From: Halocatena pleomorpha | Lineage (GTDB): Archaea > Halobacteriota > Halobacteria > Halobacteriales > Haloarculaceae | Assembly (NCBI RefSeq): GCF_003862495.1 | Contig: NZ_RRCH01000023.1 | Location: forward strand, 62,001 to 126,000 | Direction of reading: 5' to 3' | Length of the DNA: 64,000 nt | Shown here: positions 35,227 through 44,683 of the stretch, one piece after another | Position numbering within the stretch: the first letter of the stretch is position 1 | Layout of the letters: the number at the start of each line of letters is the position of its first letter | Made by a program: the position numbers and the translations under genes | Notes under the pieces: model-generated | Database searches by the model: none | The model's input: the letters and a program-made list of their open reading frames with translations, nothing else | What the model was told of the DNA's origin: nothing

Positions 35227-35802
35227 GTGATCGACTGGACGCTAGACGGATTTTTGCCGACCGGGCGGCAACCGGTGCCAGCACTGGAGACTGCGGACGA
35301 CCGCGGTGTTTTGCTCGCCCGGGGCGGTGCGGCGATGATCGACCTGTTCGTCTGCTACGTTCTGATCGAATTTCCGTTCATCTACGCTTTCAGCGTGGCG
35401 TTCATCGGTCCCTACGAGGCGCTCGGGGAATACATCGTCGTCTTGTCATTACTTGCGCTCCTGCCGATTTACGCCACCTACTCCTTCCTCTTTGAGTGGC
35501 GCTACGGCCGAACGCCAGGGAAAGTTAATCGCGATCTGCTGGTCGTCACGGCCGATGGCCGCCCGTGTACCTACCGCGCGAGCGCCATCCGGAACCTCTT
35601 TTTGTACGTCGATCTGCTCGGCATCCCGCCGCTCGTGATCGGCTTCCTATCGCCCCTTGTGACAGACGGCCGTCGCGTCGGCGATCTTGCCGCCGGGACG
35701 ATCGTCGTTCGCTCAGTGGCTCCGACGGATCCCAATGGGGCGGTCGCGGCCGACCTAGACACGAGTGCAGCCAGTCGGGCGGCGGAGACGCGCAAGAACT
35801 GA
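35227..35802 (+). CDS. RDD-family membrane protein
   Basis: A 191-residue protein starting at GTG 35227. The RDD domain spans about residues 30-160, with three hydrophobic segments: the first carries ARGGAAMIDLFVCYVL (Arg and Asp of the RDD motif), the second follows ALGEYIVVLSLLALLP, and the WRYGRTPGKVNRDLLVV turn before the third is strongly conserved in this family. RDD proteins are small membrane proteins of uncertain function, some linked to ion transport. It ends 15 bp from the convergent ABC ATPase gene. Confidence 0.82.
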   Translation: MIDWTLDGFLPTGRQPVPALETADDRGVLLARGGAAMIDLFVCYVLIEFPFIYAFSVAFIGPYEALGEYIVVLSLLALLPIYATYSFLFEWRYGRTPGKVNRDLLVVTADGRPCTYRASAIRNLFLYVDLLGIPPLVIGFLSPLVTDGRRVGDLAAGTIVVRSVAPTDPNGAVAADLDTSAASRAAETRKN

Positions 35803-35817
35803 CGGATCAGCGCGGAC

Positions 35818-36897
35818 TCAAGCGATCCGGACGCCGGAGTCGGTGTCGAACAGACAGATCGAATCGGACTGGAAGACGAGCCCGTACTCCTTGCCGTCGC
35901 CCTCGAAGTCCGGACCGGTGACAACGATCACTTCTCCGAACTCTGTTTCGAAGAAGCTGTGCGTCGCATCGCCGAGGGGTTCGTCTAGCAGGTGCGTCGC
36001 CGGGATGCCAGCATCGGTGTCGTTGTTGACGGTGATGTGCTGAGGCCGGAGACCGACGCGGACCTCGTCTCCGTTCCACCCTCCGAGACCGTCGACCTCG
36101 TACTCGTAGTCACCGACCACCAGCTCCCCTGTTCCGTTGACGGCCCTGATCCGCCCGTCGAAAAACTGCGTCGACGGCTGGCCGATGAACCGGCTGACGA
36201 ACTCCGAGTCCGGCTCGTCGTAGATCTCTTTTGGCGGGGCGACCTGTTCTAGTTCGCCGTCGTTGATGACCGCAACGCGGTCGGACATCGTCATCGCCTC
36301 CTCCTGGTCGTGGGTCACATACAGCGTCGGACAGCCGATCTCGTCGGTCACCTTCTCGATGACCGGCCGCAGCTCAGCCTTGAGCTTGGCGTCGAGGTCC
36401 GACATGGGTTCGTCGAACAGGAAGACCTCAGGGTCGCGCACGAGCGACCGACCGAGCGCGACGCGCTGTTGCTGACCGCCGGACAGTTCCGAGGGCATCT
36501 TCTCGAGCTGGTCGGTGATTTGGAGTAGCCCTGCGGCCTCCTCGACGCGAGCGATGCGCTCTTGCCGGGAGAACCCGGCGATCTTGAGGCCGTAGGCAAT
36601 GTTCTCCTGAACGCTCATGTGTGGGTACAACGCGATGTCCTGGAAGAGCAACGCAATGTTGCGCTCCTGAACGGGCGTCTCCGTCACGTCTCGGTCGCCA
36701 AATCGGATCGTGCCGCTCGTCGGTGTGTTCAGCCCCGCGACGCACCTGAGCGTCGTGGTCTTGCCACAGCCCGAAGGACCCACTAGCGTCACGAACTCGC
36801 CGTTGGCGATTGTCAGGGTTACGTCATTCACTGCGACGATTTCGTCGCCCGATTCCTCGTACACTTTCGTCAGGTTCTCGATCGTGATGTCCGGCAT
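35818..36897 (-). CDS. CUT1 sugar ABC transporter ATPase (UgpC/MsmX type)
   Basis: A 359-residue ATPase with Walker A GPSGCGKT, signature LSGGQQQR, Walker B VFLFDEPMSDLD and switch YVTHDQEEAM. Beyond residue 240 it has the two-part OB-fold regulatory extension (TOBE) typical of sugar importers, with EVRVGLRPQHI. It is last of four genes in a CUT1 operon (lipoprotein, permease, permease, ATPase), separated from the preceding permease by 39 bp. MsmX-type ATPases can serve several importers, so this one may not be exclusive. Confidence 0.92.
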   Translation of the reverse strand: MPDITIENLTKVYEESGDEIVAVNDVTLTIANGEFVTLVGPSGCGKTTTLRCVAGLNTPTSGTIRFGDRDVTETPVQERNIALLFQDIALYPHMSVQENIAYGLKIAGFSRQERIARVEEAAGLLQITDQLEKMPSELSGGQQQRVALGRSLVRDPEVFLFDEPMSDLDAKLKAELRPVIEKVTDEIGCPTLYVTHDQEEAMTMSDRVAVINDGELEQVAPPKEIYDEPDSEFVSRFIGQPSTQFFDGRIRAVNGTGELVVGDYEYEVDGLGGWNGDEVRVGLRPQHITVNNDTDAGIPATHLLDEPLGDATHSFFETEFGEVIVVTGPDFEGDGKEYGLVFQSDSICLFDTDSGVRIA

Positions 36898-36936
36898 GGA
36901 TGTTGTGTTTGGTGTAAGCTATCGTTCGATCGACTC

Positions 36937-37809
36937 TCAGAGGGCTCTGACCTGAAACCCCTTGAGTAGGTAGCTCTGCATGAAATAGGCGAAAAGCAGT
37001 GGTGGCAGCGTCATGACCAGCGAGATCGCCATCAGGTGTGCGTCCGGCAGGAACTGTGCTTGGCTCATTGCCCGGAGCACGCCGGGGGCGAACGTTGTGG
37101 TTTCGGTCGACGGGAGGAGTATCTGTGCGAACGTGAAGTCGTTCCAAGCGAGTGCGAAGGCGAACAGTGCCGCGGCGATGATCGCCGGTCGACACTGCGG
37201 AACGACGACGTCGCGAAAGCCCCGCCAGCGCGAGGCGCCGTCCACCCACGCGGCCTCCTCGTGAGCCTCCGGAATCGTCATGATGTACTTCCACATCAGC
37301 CACACCGTGAAGGGCATCGAGAGGGCCGATAGTGCAATGATGAGCCCGATACGGGTGCCCAGCAGTCCGATGGACTGCCAGATCTGGTAGAGCGGGATCC
37401 CGATGACGATGGGGCTGAAGAGATACCCGATTAGGAGGATCCGCGCGAAGTTCTCCTTTTGGGGGAAAGACAACCGCGCAAGACCGTACCCGGCGATCAG
37501 CGAGACGACGACGACCGTCACGATGGTGCCGATGGCTACCACGACCGTGTTGAACATGTAGGTGTACATCTCCGGGTTCGCTAAGACTGAGAAGTTATCG
37601 AGCGTGAATGTCTCGGGCGTGGGAACGACCGTGACGGCGTCCTCGACGGTTTCGTACTCGGTGACGGCGAGCTGGGCCATCCAGTAGATCGGCCAGACGC
37701 CGACGACAACGATTATCACCGTGCTGAGGAGCTTCAGCGCCTCAAACACCCGGCTTTCGTCGTCGTAGGAGAGACCAAACACGCCTCCCGGTGGTTCGTT
37801 CCGGCTCAT
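36937..37809 (-). CDS. CUT1 sugar ABC transporter permease (MalG type)
   Basis: A 290-residue inner-membrane permease of the MalG kind, with six predicted helices and the EAA coupling loop EEAAWVDGASRWRGFRDVVVP. The C-terminus (SYLLKGFQVRAL) is the usual MalG tail. Its ATG overlaps the preceding permease stop by four bases (ATGA). Substrate not readable from sequence. Confidence 0.92.
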   Translation of the reverse strand: MSRNEPPGGVFGLSYDDESRVFEALKLLSTVIIVVVGVWPIYWMAQLAVTEYETVEDAVTVVPTPETFTLDNFSVLANPEMYTYMFNTVVVAIGTIVTVVVVSLIAGYGLARLSFPQKENFARILLIGYLFSPIVIGIPLYQIWQSIGLLGTRIGLIIALSALSMPFTVWLMWKYIMTIPEAHEEAAWVDGASRWRGFRDVVVPQCRPAIIAAALFAFALAWNDFTFAQILLPSTETTTFAPGVLRAMSQAQFLPDAHLMAISLVMTLPPLLFAYFMQSYLLKGFQVRAL

Positions 37810-38759
37810 GTGGTCGTCTCCACCTCCTCGCTCGGATTGAAGAGCGTGAAGTAGGCGATTGCAGCCACCAGCAAGAAGAGGAACATGACGACAGCGATCG
37901 CGTTGGCGAACCCGTAGGCCTGATCGGTGTAGACGGTTTTGTAGGCCAGCACGGGAAGCGTGGTCGTGGCGTCACCAGGCCCACCCTGCGTGAGCTGCCA
38001 GATGATGTCGAACTTATTGAACATAAAGATGGACCGGAGTAGGACGACGACCAGAATGATTCCCGTGAGACGGGGTAACGTGATGTCACGGAACATCTGC
38101 CACCGGTTGGCGCCACACACCTTCGCCGCCTCGTAGAACCGGTCGGGTATCGCACGCAGTTGTGCGAGCGTGAAGATGGTGATGAAGACGGAGAACTTCC
38201 AGCTGCCGATGAGGATCAACAGCGGCATGGCCCACTCTCGTGACCCCAGTGGGGCTTCGGTGGCACCCCATAGGCCAAACTGCTCGGCACCGAGCGCCTG
38301 AAACACGCCCCCGGCCGGATCGAACACCCGGAGTGCCACCAGTGAGACGATGATTGTCGGGATCAGATACGCCGTGAAGACCACCGCGGTGAGGAGCTTC
38401 TGACCGCGGGTGATGCGGTTGAGCACGATCGCCATCCAGAGACCGACAGCGAGCTGAATGAGGGTACTGCCGACCATGTAGACGACCCCCCGCCACAGCG
38501 AGCCCCAGAACGTGGCGATCTCCATGACCTCGGAGTAGTTCTCGAGACCGACCCACTCCCATTCGGGGTTGAGTGTGTGGATATCGTGTAACGATGCCCA
38601 GAACGCGAAGGCGATTGGGACCACCGCGATGAGTACGTACAGTGCGACGACGGGGAGAACGGTCCCGATCCCGACGATCGTCTCTCGGCTCGCGGGCAGG
38701 CTCTCCCACGGAACGTACGTTTTCCGAGCTCGAGTCGATTCTCCAGTTTTACCGGCCAT
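37806..38759 (-). CDS. CUT1 sugar ABC transporter permease (MalF type)
   Basis: A 317-residue permease from the ATG at 38759. The same frame stays open to 39473, but that stretch is an out-of-frame shadow of the lipoprotein gene with an Arg/Gly/Pro-rich translation, so it is excluded. It has a cytoplasmic N-terminus, six helices, and the EAA loop YEAAKVCGANRWQMFRDITLP. It pairs with the MalG-type protein encoded next. Confidence 0.92.
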   Translation of the reverse strand: MAGKTGESTRARKTYVPWESLPASRETIVGIGTVLPVVALYVLIAVVPIAFAFWASLHDIHTLNPEWEWVGLENYSEVMEIATFWGSLWRGVVYMVGSTLIQLAVGLWMAIVLNRITRGQKLLTAVVFTAYLIPTIIVSLVALRVFDPAGGVFQALGAEQFGLWGATEAPLGSREWAMPLLILIGSWKFSVFITIFTLAQLRAIPDRFYEAAKVCGANRWQMFRDITLPRLTGIILVVVLLRSIFMFNKFDIIWQLTQGGPGDATTTLPVLAYKTVYTDQAYGFANAIAVVMFLFLLVAAIAYFTLFNPSEEVETTT

Positions 38760-38860
38760 ATCTAGGTAGCCTCTGTGTCCATGTGTGTTGATCTCATTGT
38801 TATCCGTCTTCGATCTGCGCCGAACGCGGTCACACGAGGAGCTGCCACATTCGTCATCGA

Positions 38861-40276
38861 TCAGCCAAACTGCTCTTGGGCGTCCGCGAAGGCGTCTTCG
38901 AGTTGACTGAGACCCCACTCGTAGGTCTCCTGAACGCTCATCGAGTCGGTGACCACGTTGTTGACCATCTCGCCGTAGAACCACTGGCGTTGCATGTACA
39001 GCGACTCCGGCGAGGAGATGTTGGCTTCGTCGACGCTGCCGTAGTGGTTGCCCCAGATCTCGTTCTGGCACTGTTTGAGCTTCTTGAGCAGGTGTGGGTG
39101 GGCCTCGAAGATGTCTTGGTTCCGGAACGCGTCGGACCCCAGTATGTCGGCGTAGGTCGGGAGGAACCGGCCCGGATCTGTCTCGTAGAAGCTCACGGTC
39201 CGCTCCATGCTGTCGGCATAGAGCCACTCGAACCACTCCTTGGCGCCGTCCGGATTCGTGCCGCTCGCGAAGATGTGGTAGCCGTCGGGCGCTGGGGCGC
39301 TCAGCCAGTTTTCGTCCGCGTCGATCTCCGACCAGGTCGGGTACGCCTTGATCTGGGTCGCCTCGGCCAGCTCGCGCAAGGCGTCGCTGTCCTCGGCTTC
39401 GGCCGTCTGTGCTGCGATGCCCACCGGCCAAGCGTTGAGGTGGTAACACTGGGCGTACTGGCCCTGAACCCACTGGCTGAGTGACTCTGACCAGCCGATG
39501 CTGGTCGGGTCGGGCGAGTACTCAGCGAGGTCTTTCATGTACTGCAACACCGCCGTCACCTCTTTTTCGGGGAAGTGTACCTCGAACTCAGCGCGCGTGT
39601 CCGGATCCTTCCAGCGGAGGCCGACGCCCGAGACGCCTGCGCTCGCTAGCAGGACCAGAAACTCGTCCTGACTCTTGCCAGTCGGCATTCCAGCCACCCC
39701 GTACCCGCGGGCGTCGACATCGGACTCGTCGATGGCCCGGGCGTTGTCGAGCACGTCCTGGAAGGTTTCGGGCACCTCCAAGCCGAGTTTCTCGTAGATG
39801 TCCGCTCGGTACTGGAAGTTCGAGACGTACAGCCCGTGGGGGATCTGATAGATTTCGTCTCCTTCCCCGAGGAACGCGTCGGTGTTGATCGCCCCGTTGA
39901 CCGCCTCGATCGACTCCACGATGTCGGTAACGGTGTCGAGCTGGCCGCTCTCCCAGATGTCGGCCACCTGGTCGAACGTGGAGGTGTTGGCGTCCGGCGG
40001 CTCGCCCGCCTGAATCAACTGGGCGAGCCGTCCCTCTTGGGTGCCGGACATCCCGCCCTCTTCGATGTTCATGGAGATGTCGGTTTCCGATTCGAACTCC
40101 GACTTGAACTCCTCCCAGAGTTCCTCCCAGGAATCGGTGTGGTAGTCCGTGATGAAGTGGACTGCCCCATCACCACCACCATCGCTGTCCCCACCCAGAC
40201 AGCCCGCTACCGATGCGGCAATTCCTACACCGGCTCCTGTGAGTATCTCCCGTCTATTGCAGGTGTTTCTTGTCAT
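38861..40276 (-). CDS. CUT1 sugar-binding lipoprotein (family 1)
   Basis: A 471-residue extracellular receptor and first gene of the operon. The Tat motif NRREIL is followed by a lipobox ending at Cys26 (VAGC) and a Gly/Asp-rich linker. The body has the SBP family-1 pattern: an EFESETDISMNIEEGG strand segment, GEPPDANTSTFDQVADIWESGQL, and aromatic-rich segments near YHLNAWPVG. Sugar specificity is unknown and no glycosidase adjoins it. A TATA box (TTTTATATAA on the minus strand, about 40321-40332) lies upstream. Confidence 0.92.
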   Translation of the reverse strand: MTRNTCNRREILTGAGVGIAASVAGCLGGDSDGGGDGAVHFITDYHTDSWEELWEEFKSEFESETDISMNIEEGGMSGTQEGRLAQLIQAGEPPDANTSTFDQVADIWESGQLDTVTDIVESIEAVNGAINTDAFLGEGDEIYQIPHGLYVSNFQYRADIYEKLGLEVPETFQDVLDNARAIDESDVDARGYGVAGMPTGKSQDEFLVLLASAGVSGVGLRWKDPDTRAEFEVHFPEKEVTAVLQYMKDLAEYSPDPTSIGWSESLSQWVQGQYAQCYHLNAWPVGIAAQTAEAEDSDALRELAEATQIKAYPTWSEIDADENWLSAPAPDGYHIFASGTNPDGAKEWFEWLYADSMERTVSFYETDPGRFLPTYADILGSDAFRNQDIFEAHPHLLKKLKQCQNEIWGNHYGSVDEANISSPESLYMQRQWFYGEMVNNVVTDSMSVQETYEWGLSQLEDAFADAQEQFG

Positions 40277-40619
40277 GCGTGATCGTACATCATTTGCACA
40301 TTGCTAGCAGTCTAGAGGAATTATATAAAACTTCGCCATTTTTACAAACTATTTACATTGATATTTTATAAATAATTGGTTCAGATACACACCACGTTCT
40401 CCACGCGGTGGTGGCGCTGACCACAGTCACCCGACGACGTGACGGTTCAGCGAACTCGTGTCGCACCGAGCCGTCTCAGCCCGCATGGAGGAGGCGATCC
40501 GTATCGGTTGTCGTCACAGTTATTGTCTTTGAAGAACCATTTCTGCTATGACACGCACTAATGGCCTAGTCGTGAGCGATCGGCATCGGAACGACCGGCT
40601 ATCGGGATGGTGGTGATGG
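40277..40619. other. Divergent intergenic region between the sugar-binding protein and the MaoC gene
   Basis: Bases 40310-40380 are AT-rich and include the lipoprotein gene's TATA box near 40321-40332. The remainder has ordinary composition. No gene, repeat or clear operator was seen; the MaoC gene's promoter probably lies in the last 100 bases. Confidence 0.5.
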
Positions 40620-41597
40620 ATGCCGACTAAGCCGCTGTCGACGCTCGAAGCACAGGTCGGAACGTCTCACCGCACTGTCAAGGGATTCGAGATTGAAGCT
40701 GGGAAAGTGGCGGAGTTCGCTCGGGCGATCACAGATCCCAATCCCGTGTTTTTCGACGCGCAGACGGCCCGGGATCGCGGTCACGACCGGATTCCTGCGC
40801 CGCTGACGTTCACGCGTGTCGGAACGTTTCCCCGCTACGCTGTCGAGGACGAACGCGGGTTTGATCTCGGCTTCCGGCCAGAGCACGTGATCCACGGCGA
40901 ACAGTCGTATGAGTACGACCGACCCGTGTACGTCGGCGACGTGTTGGAAGGCACGACCACCCTGACCGACTGCTATCAGCGTGAGGGTGGGCGTGGTGGT
41001 ACGATGACGTTCGCCGTCTTCGAGACGACGTACACCGATCAGGACGGCGACCGCGTGCTGACCGAGCGAACGACGAGCATCGAAACCACGGGAGCGATCG
41101 ATGGGGATGGTCCGTCGACCGACCGGCAACCGCCAGCCCGAATGATGGAGCCGCGACCGATCCGTCCGCGTCAAACCGTTCCTGCGGAGCGAATCGATCC
41201 GGACACGGCGCTCGCAGTCGGTGACACCGGTCCGACGATTGTCGTTGAAGATCTACATCGACAGGATTTCGTCAGGTACGCGGGCGCGAGCGGTGATTTC
41301 AATCCGATTCACTACGACGAACCGTACGCCACAGCGGCGGGCAACGAGCGCGTCTTCGGACAGGGTATGTTCACGGCAGGCGTCGCGTCGCGGGTCCTCA
41401 CCGACTGGTTCGGGATCGACCGGATCGCGTCGTTTAGCGTGCGGTTCCGCTCGCGTGTGTTCCCTGGTGACACGATTGTCGGCACTGGCGAAGTCGTCAA
41501 TATCGGGTCGAACCGTACCGACGTGACCGTCGAATTGGAAGCCACCGCCGATGGGAAAACGCTGCTCACCGGTACGGCGACTGTCATCACTGAGTGA
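40620..41597 (+). CDS. Double-hotdog MaoC-type (R)-enoyl-CoA hydratase
   Basis: A 325-residue protein of two hotdog domains. The N-terminal one (about 20-155) resembles FAS1/MaoC N-terminal domains but lacks the catalytic pair (ITDPNPVFFD stands where GDxNPxH is expected). The C-terminal one (about 205-320) keeps the hydratase-2 motif SGDFNPIHYDEPYA with Asp226 and His231. It should hydrate enoyl-CoA to the (R)-3-hydroxyacyl-CoA, the opposite stereochemistry from the crotonase in this region. It is 78 bp upstream of the second acyl-CoA ligase, in the same direction. Confidence 0.88.
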   Translation: MPTKPLSTLEAQVGTSHRTVKGFEIEAGKVAEFARAITDPNPVFFDAQTARDRGHDRIPAPLTFTRVGTFPRYAVEDERGFDLGFRPEHVIHGEQSYEYDRPVYVGDVLEGTTTLTDCYQREGGRGGTMTFAVFETTYTDQDGDRVLTERTTSIETTGAIDGDGPSTDRQPPARMMEPRPIRPRQTVPAERIDPDTALAVGDTGPTIVVEDLHRQDFVRYAGASGDFNPIHYDEPYATAAGNERVFGQGMFTAGVASRVLTDWFGIDRIASFSVRFRSRVFPGDTIVGTGEVVNIGSNRTDVTVELEATADGKTLLTGTATVITE

Positions 41598-41675
41598 TCG
41601 ATCCCGAGAGCGGTTGCGTTCGGTACAGATCTGTATCTGGGAAAAATTTAATACTAAACCATCACATCCGATTCT

Positions 41676-43238
41676 ATGGATCTGGAGGATGTTACTGACG
41701 GTGCCAAAGAGGGAAACGTTGCACGACTTCACCACGAGACGGCTCGTCACCACGGCGACGCTCAGGCGGTTGAGTGTCACGATCGAACGCTAACCCACGA
41801 GGAGCTTCATACCGAAAGCGCACGTTTTGCCGGCGGACTGGCCGATCTCGGCGTCGCGCCCGGCGACACCGTGCTGGTGTATCTGCCGAACTGTCCGGCG
41901 TATCTCATCGCTACGTTCGGCACGTTCATGGCCGGTGCCGTCGTTTCGCCCGTGAATCCTCAGTATCGTAGGCGCGAACTCACCCATCAACTGTCAGACA
42001 CGGGGGCGACGGCTGTGCTCACACACGCCGCGTTGCTCGAACACGTTGAAACGGCGCTCGATGCGCTCGACACCGACCCGATCGTCATTGTGGTCGGGGG
42101 TAGTGCCGATCACGTCCATTCCTTCGCAGACGTTCGGAATGAGGAACTGTTTGTTAAGCGCGACGCCGACGACGTGGCGCTGTTGCCGTACACCTCTGGC
42201 ACGACGGGTACACCGAAAGGTGTCCAGCTAACCCACCGAAACGTCCGGGCACAACTGAACGCCGTGCTCGCCCGCTCTCACGAACTCGAAGCTGAGGCGG
42301 TTCGAAGCCTCGTTTGGCTCCCGCTGTACCACATCACCGGGTTCACTCACGCAGCGTTGCAGCCGCTGATCCGTGGCGGGAGTGTCTGTGTACGGAGCGC
42401 CGCCGACTGGGACGCCACCGCCTGTATGGAACTGATTGAGGAAAAACGGATCACTCATTTCGTAGGCGTCACCGCGATGTACGTCGATATGGTGACTGCT
42501 GACGCGTTTGGAGCGTTCGATCTGACGAGCCTCGAAACAGCCAGTGAGGGCGGCGCGAAGATGTCTGTCGCCGTCCAACAGGAGTTCGAAACGACTGCCG
42601 GCGTGGAGATGGGTGAGGGATACGGACTGACCGAGACCCACGGCGCGACACACACTCAGTCAGGATCAACGTTCGGGTTTCGCCACGGCACGATCGGACA
42701 ACCCATTCGCATGACCGACTGCAAGATCGTCGACAAGACGGGCGAAGAAGTGCCCCCCGGCGAGGAGGGCGAACTGCTCGTTCGCGGCCCCCAAGTGATG
42801 AAGGGGTATCACGACATGCCCGAGGCCACCGAGGCGGCGCTCACCGACGATGGCTACTTCCGGACCGGCGACATCGCCCGCCGTGATGCGGACAACTACT
42901 ATGAGATCGTCGACCGCAAAAAGCACGTGATCGTGTCCGCCGGCTACAACATCTACCCGAGTGAACTCGAAGCGGTGCTCGACGAGCACGACGCGGTGGC
43001 TGAAGGGGCCGTCATCGGTGTGCCCGACGAGCGACGCAACGAGGTTCCCAAGGCGTTCGTCGTCCCGCGTCCCGACGCTGAGGCCACCACCGACGTGACG
43101 GCCGAGGGGATCAAGGAGTTTTTCATCGACACCGTTGCCCCCTACAAACATCCCCGGGAGGTCGAGTTTGTCGAGGAACTCCCGCGGACGACCTCTGGCA
43201 AAGTGCAGAAGTTCAAGCTCCGAAACGATACGAACTGA
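41676..43238 (+). CDS. Acyl-CoA ligase (AMP-forming), second of two
   Basis: A 520-residue ANL-superfamily ligase similar in layout to the first: YTSGTTGTPKG, LYHITGFT, YGLTETHG, RTGDIARRDADNYYEIVDRKKHVI and the C-terminal PRTTSGKVQK with the catalytic Lys. The two paralogues differ at the segments lining the acyl pocket (LFHIYG versus LYHITG), suggesting different acids. It converges on the third acyl-CoA dehydrogenase gene with 3 bp between stops. Confidence 0.9.
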   Translation: MDLEDVTDGAKEGNVARLHHETARHHGDAQAVECHDRTLTHEELHTESARFAGGLADLGVAPGDTVLVYLPNCPAYLIATFGTFMAGAVVSPVNPQYRRRELTHQLSDTGATAVLTHAALLEHVETALDALDTDPIVIVVGGSADHVHSFADVRNEELFVKRDADDVALLPYTSGTTGTPKGVQLTHRNVRAQLNAVLARSHELEAEAVRSLVWLPLYHITGFTHAALQPLIRGGSVCVRSAADWDATACMELIEEKRITHFVGVTAMYVDMVTADAFGAFDLTSLETASEGGAKMSVAVQQEFETTAGVEMGEGYGLTETHGATHTQSGSTFGFRHGTIGQPIRMTDCKIVDKTGEEVPPGEEGELLVRGPQVMKGYHDMPEATEAALTDDGYFRTGDIARRDADNYYEIVDRKKHVIVSAGYNIYPSELEAVLDEHDAVAEGAVIGVPDERRNEVPKAFVVPRPDAEATTDVTAEGIKEFFIDTVAPYKHPREVEFVEELPRTTSGKVQKFKLRNDTN

Positions 43239-43241
43239 TCG

Positions 43242-44438
43242 TTAGATGAGCTCGCGAGCGATGGTTCGGCGCTGGATCTCATCGGTCCCCTCGAAGATGC
43301 GGAAGACACGGGCAGTCCGGTAGTCGCGCTCGATGGGGCGGTCCTTCATGAATCCCGAACCGCCGTGGACCTGCATCGCCACGTCGGCTGCCTCGTTGTA
43401 CAGCTCGGCCCCCTTGAGTTTCGCCATCGACTCCTCTTTGCGGGCACGCTCACCGTGATCGATCTTCCACGCCGCGTACCGGTAGAGCTGTCGCACCTGC
43501 TCGATCTCGGTCGCCAGATCTGCCAGCTGGAAGGAGATCCCTTGCCGGTGGCCGATCGGCTTCCCGAACACCTCCCGATCGCGGGCGTAGTCGACCGCCA
43601 GATCCAACAGGAACTGCGCTCTGCCGACGCTCGAAGCGGCGATGTTGATCCGGCCGCCTCCGATCCAGTTCATCGCGGTCTGGAACCCACGATCGATCTC
43701 GCCGAGCACCTGATGCTCTCCGACCCGACAGTTGTCGAACCGGAGTTCACACTGCCCGCCGGGCGTCAGCCCCATCGTCCGGTGGATGCGCTCGACGCTG
43801 CACCCCGGATTGTCCGCGTCGACCAGAAACGCCGAGATTCCTTCATAATCGCCCGGCTCGCCGCTCGTCCGCGCGAACACCATCGCAAAGTCCGCGTACG
43901 GCCCGTTCGTGATCCAGTATTTATTGCCGTCGATCACCCACTCATCGCCGTCTTTCTCGGCTGTTGACTCCATGTAGTGGGGATCGCTGCCGTGTGCGGG
44001 CTCGGTCAGCGCGAAACACGTCGTAACCTCCCCTGCCATCAGCGGTTCGAGATACTCCTCGCGCTGTTGCTCGTCGCACGCCAACAGAATCGGCGTCGGA
44101 CCGCCCGCACCGCCCAAGATCGCGTCGTGAAACCCCGGCGGACGGTTGGCGAGGTGTTCGGCGACCAACGCCCGCGTGAGCACGTCGACGCCGCCACCGC
44201 CCACCTCCTCGGGCATCCCCATGCCATAAAAACCCGCCTCGACCGACTGCTTCCGGATCGTTTCCTGTATCTCCCGGTATTCCTCGACCTGCCGGTGGGT
44301 CTCGTCCACGATGTGGCGCTCGTAATCTTTGCTCAGAAACCGGTCGTGCTCCTGTTCGAGCGGGGCGACCTCCTGCTCGATGAAATCATCTAGGGCGCTT
44401 TTGATCTGTACCGCTTCGGACGGCTCGCTAAAGTCCAT
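43242..44438 (-). CDS. Acyl-CoA dehydrogenase with canonical catalytic Glu
   Basis: A 398-residue flavoprotein with the FAD-region CFALTEPAHGSDP and YWITNG, and C-terminal RIFEGTDEIQRRTIARELI, in which the Glu of FEGT is the catalytic base. An N-terminal helix rich in acidic residues (LDDFIEQEVAPLEQEHDR) gives it a longer start than typical short-chain enzymes. A perfect inverted repeat (44506-44524) lies 68-86 bp upstream of its start. Confidence 0.92.
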   Translation of the reverse strand: MDFSEPSEAVQIKSALDDFIEQEVAPLEQEHDRFLSKDYERHIVDETHRQVEEYREIQETIRKQSVEAGFYGMGMPEEVGGGGVDVLTRALVAEHLANRPPGFHDAILGGAGGPTPILLACDEQQREEYLEPLMAGEVTTCFALTEPAHGSDPHYMESTAEKDGDEWVIDGNKYWITNGPYADFAMVFARTSGEPGDYEGISAFLVDADNPGCSVERIHRTMGLTPGGQCELRFDNCRVGEHQVLGEIDRGFQTAMNWIGGGRINIAASSVGRAQFLLDLAVDYARDREVFGKPIGHRQGISFQLADLATEIEQVRQLYRYAAWKIDHGERARKEESMAKLKGAELYNEAADVAMQVHGGSGFMKDRPIERDYRTARVFRIFEGTDEIQRRTIARELI

Positions 44439-44505
44439 AGACAGTATGACAGAACCGTCAACTTAATTGTTACCGTGGGACACATCGACGCAACTGACAG
44501 TGTAC

Positions 44506-44524
44506 CGTTCAATAATAGTGAACG
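44506..44524. promoter_or_regulatory. Inverted repeat upstream of the third acyl-CoA dehydrogenase
   Basis: CGTTCA (44506-44511) and TGAACG (44519-44524) form perfect 6-bp arms with a 7-base AT-rich spacer. The distance of 68-86 bp from the start at 44438 fits an upstream regulator site. It is unlike the ACTGT/ACAGT palindromes elsewhere. Confidence 0.4.
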
Positions 44525-44599
44525 AAATACGCTGGTCGAGAGTAGTGTTATCGCTTATCGTTACAACTGTACCTGTGTAAACCCCGGCTGAGAAACGTT

Positions 44600-44614
44600 T
44601 CAGTGGTTCACTGA
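44600..44614 (-). terminator. Hairpin after the second metallo-beta-lactamase gene
   Basis: TCAGTG, GTT, CACTGA: perfect 6-bp arms. It lies about 70 bp beyond the stop at 44684 on the minus strand and could end that transcript. No T-run follows, so support is limited. Confidence 0.3.
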
Positions 44615-44683
44615 CCCGGCGATTCGCCTGCGGTTTCCGTGTTGTTACGTTCGATTACGTCGAACAAAGGTGACGTTCGGCTT

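Noticed and set aside
38760-39473. N-terminal extension giving a 555-residue permease
   Set aside because: The extra residues are a frame-shifted reading of the sugar-binding lipoprotein gene and lack permease features; the true start is 38759.
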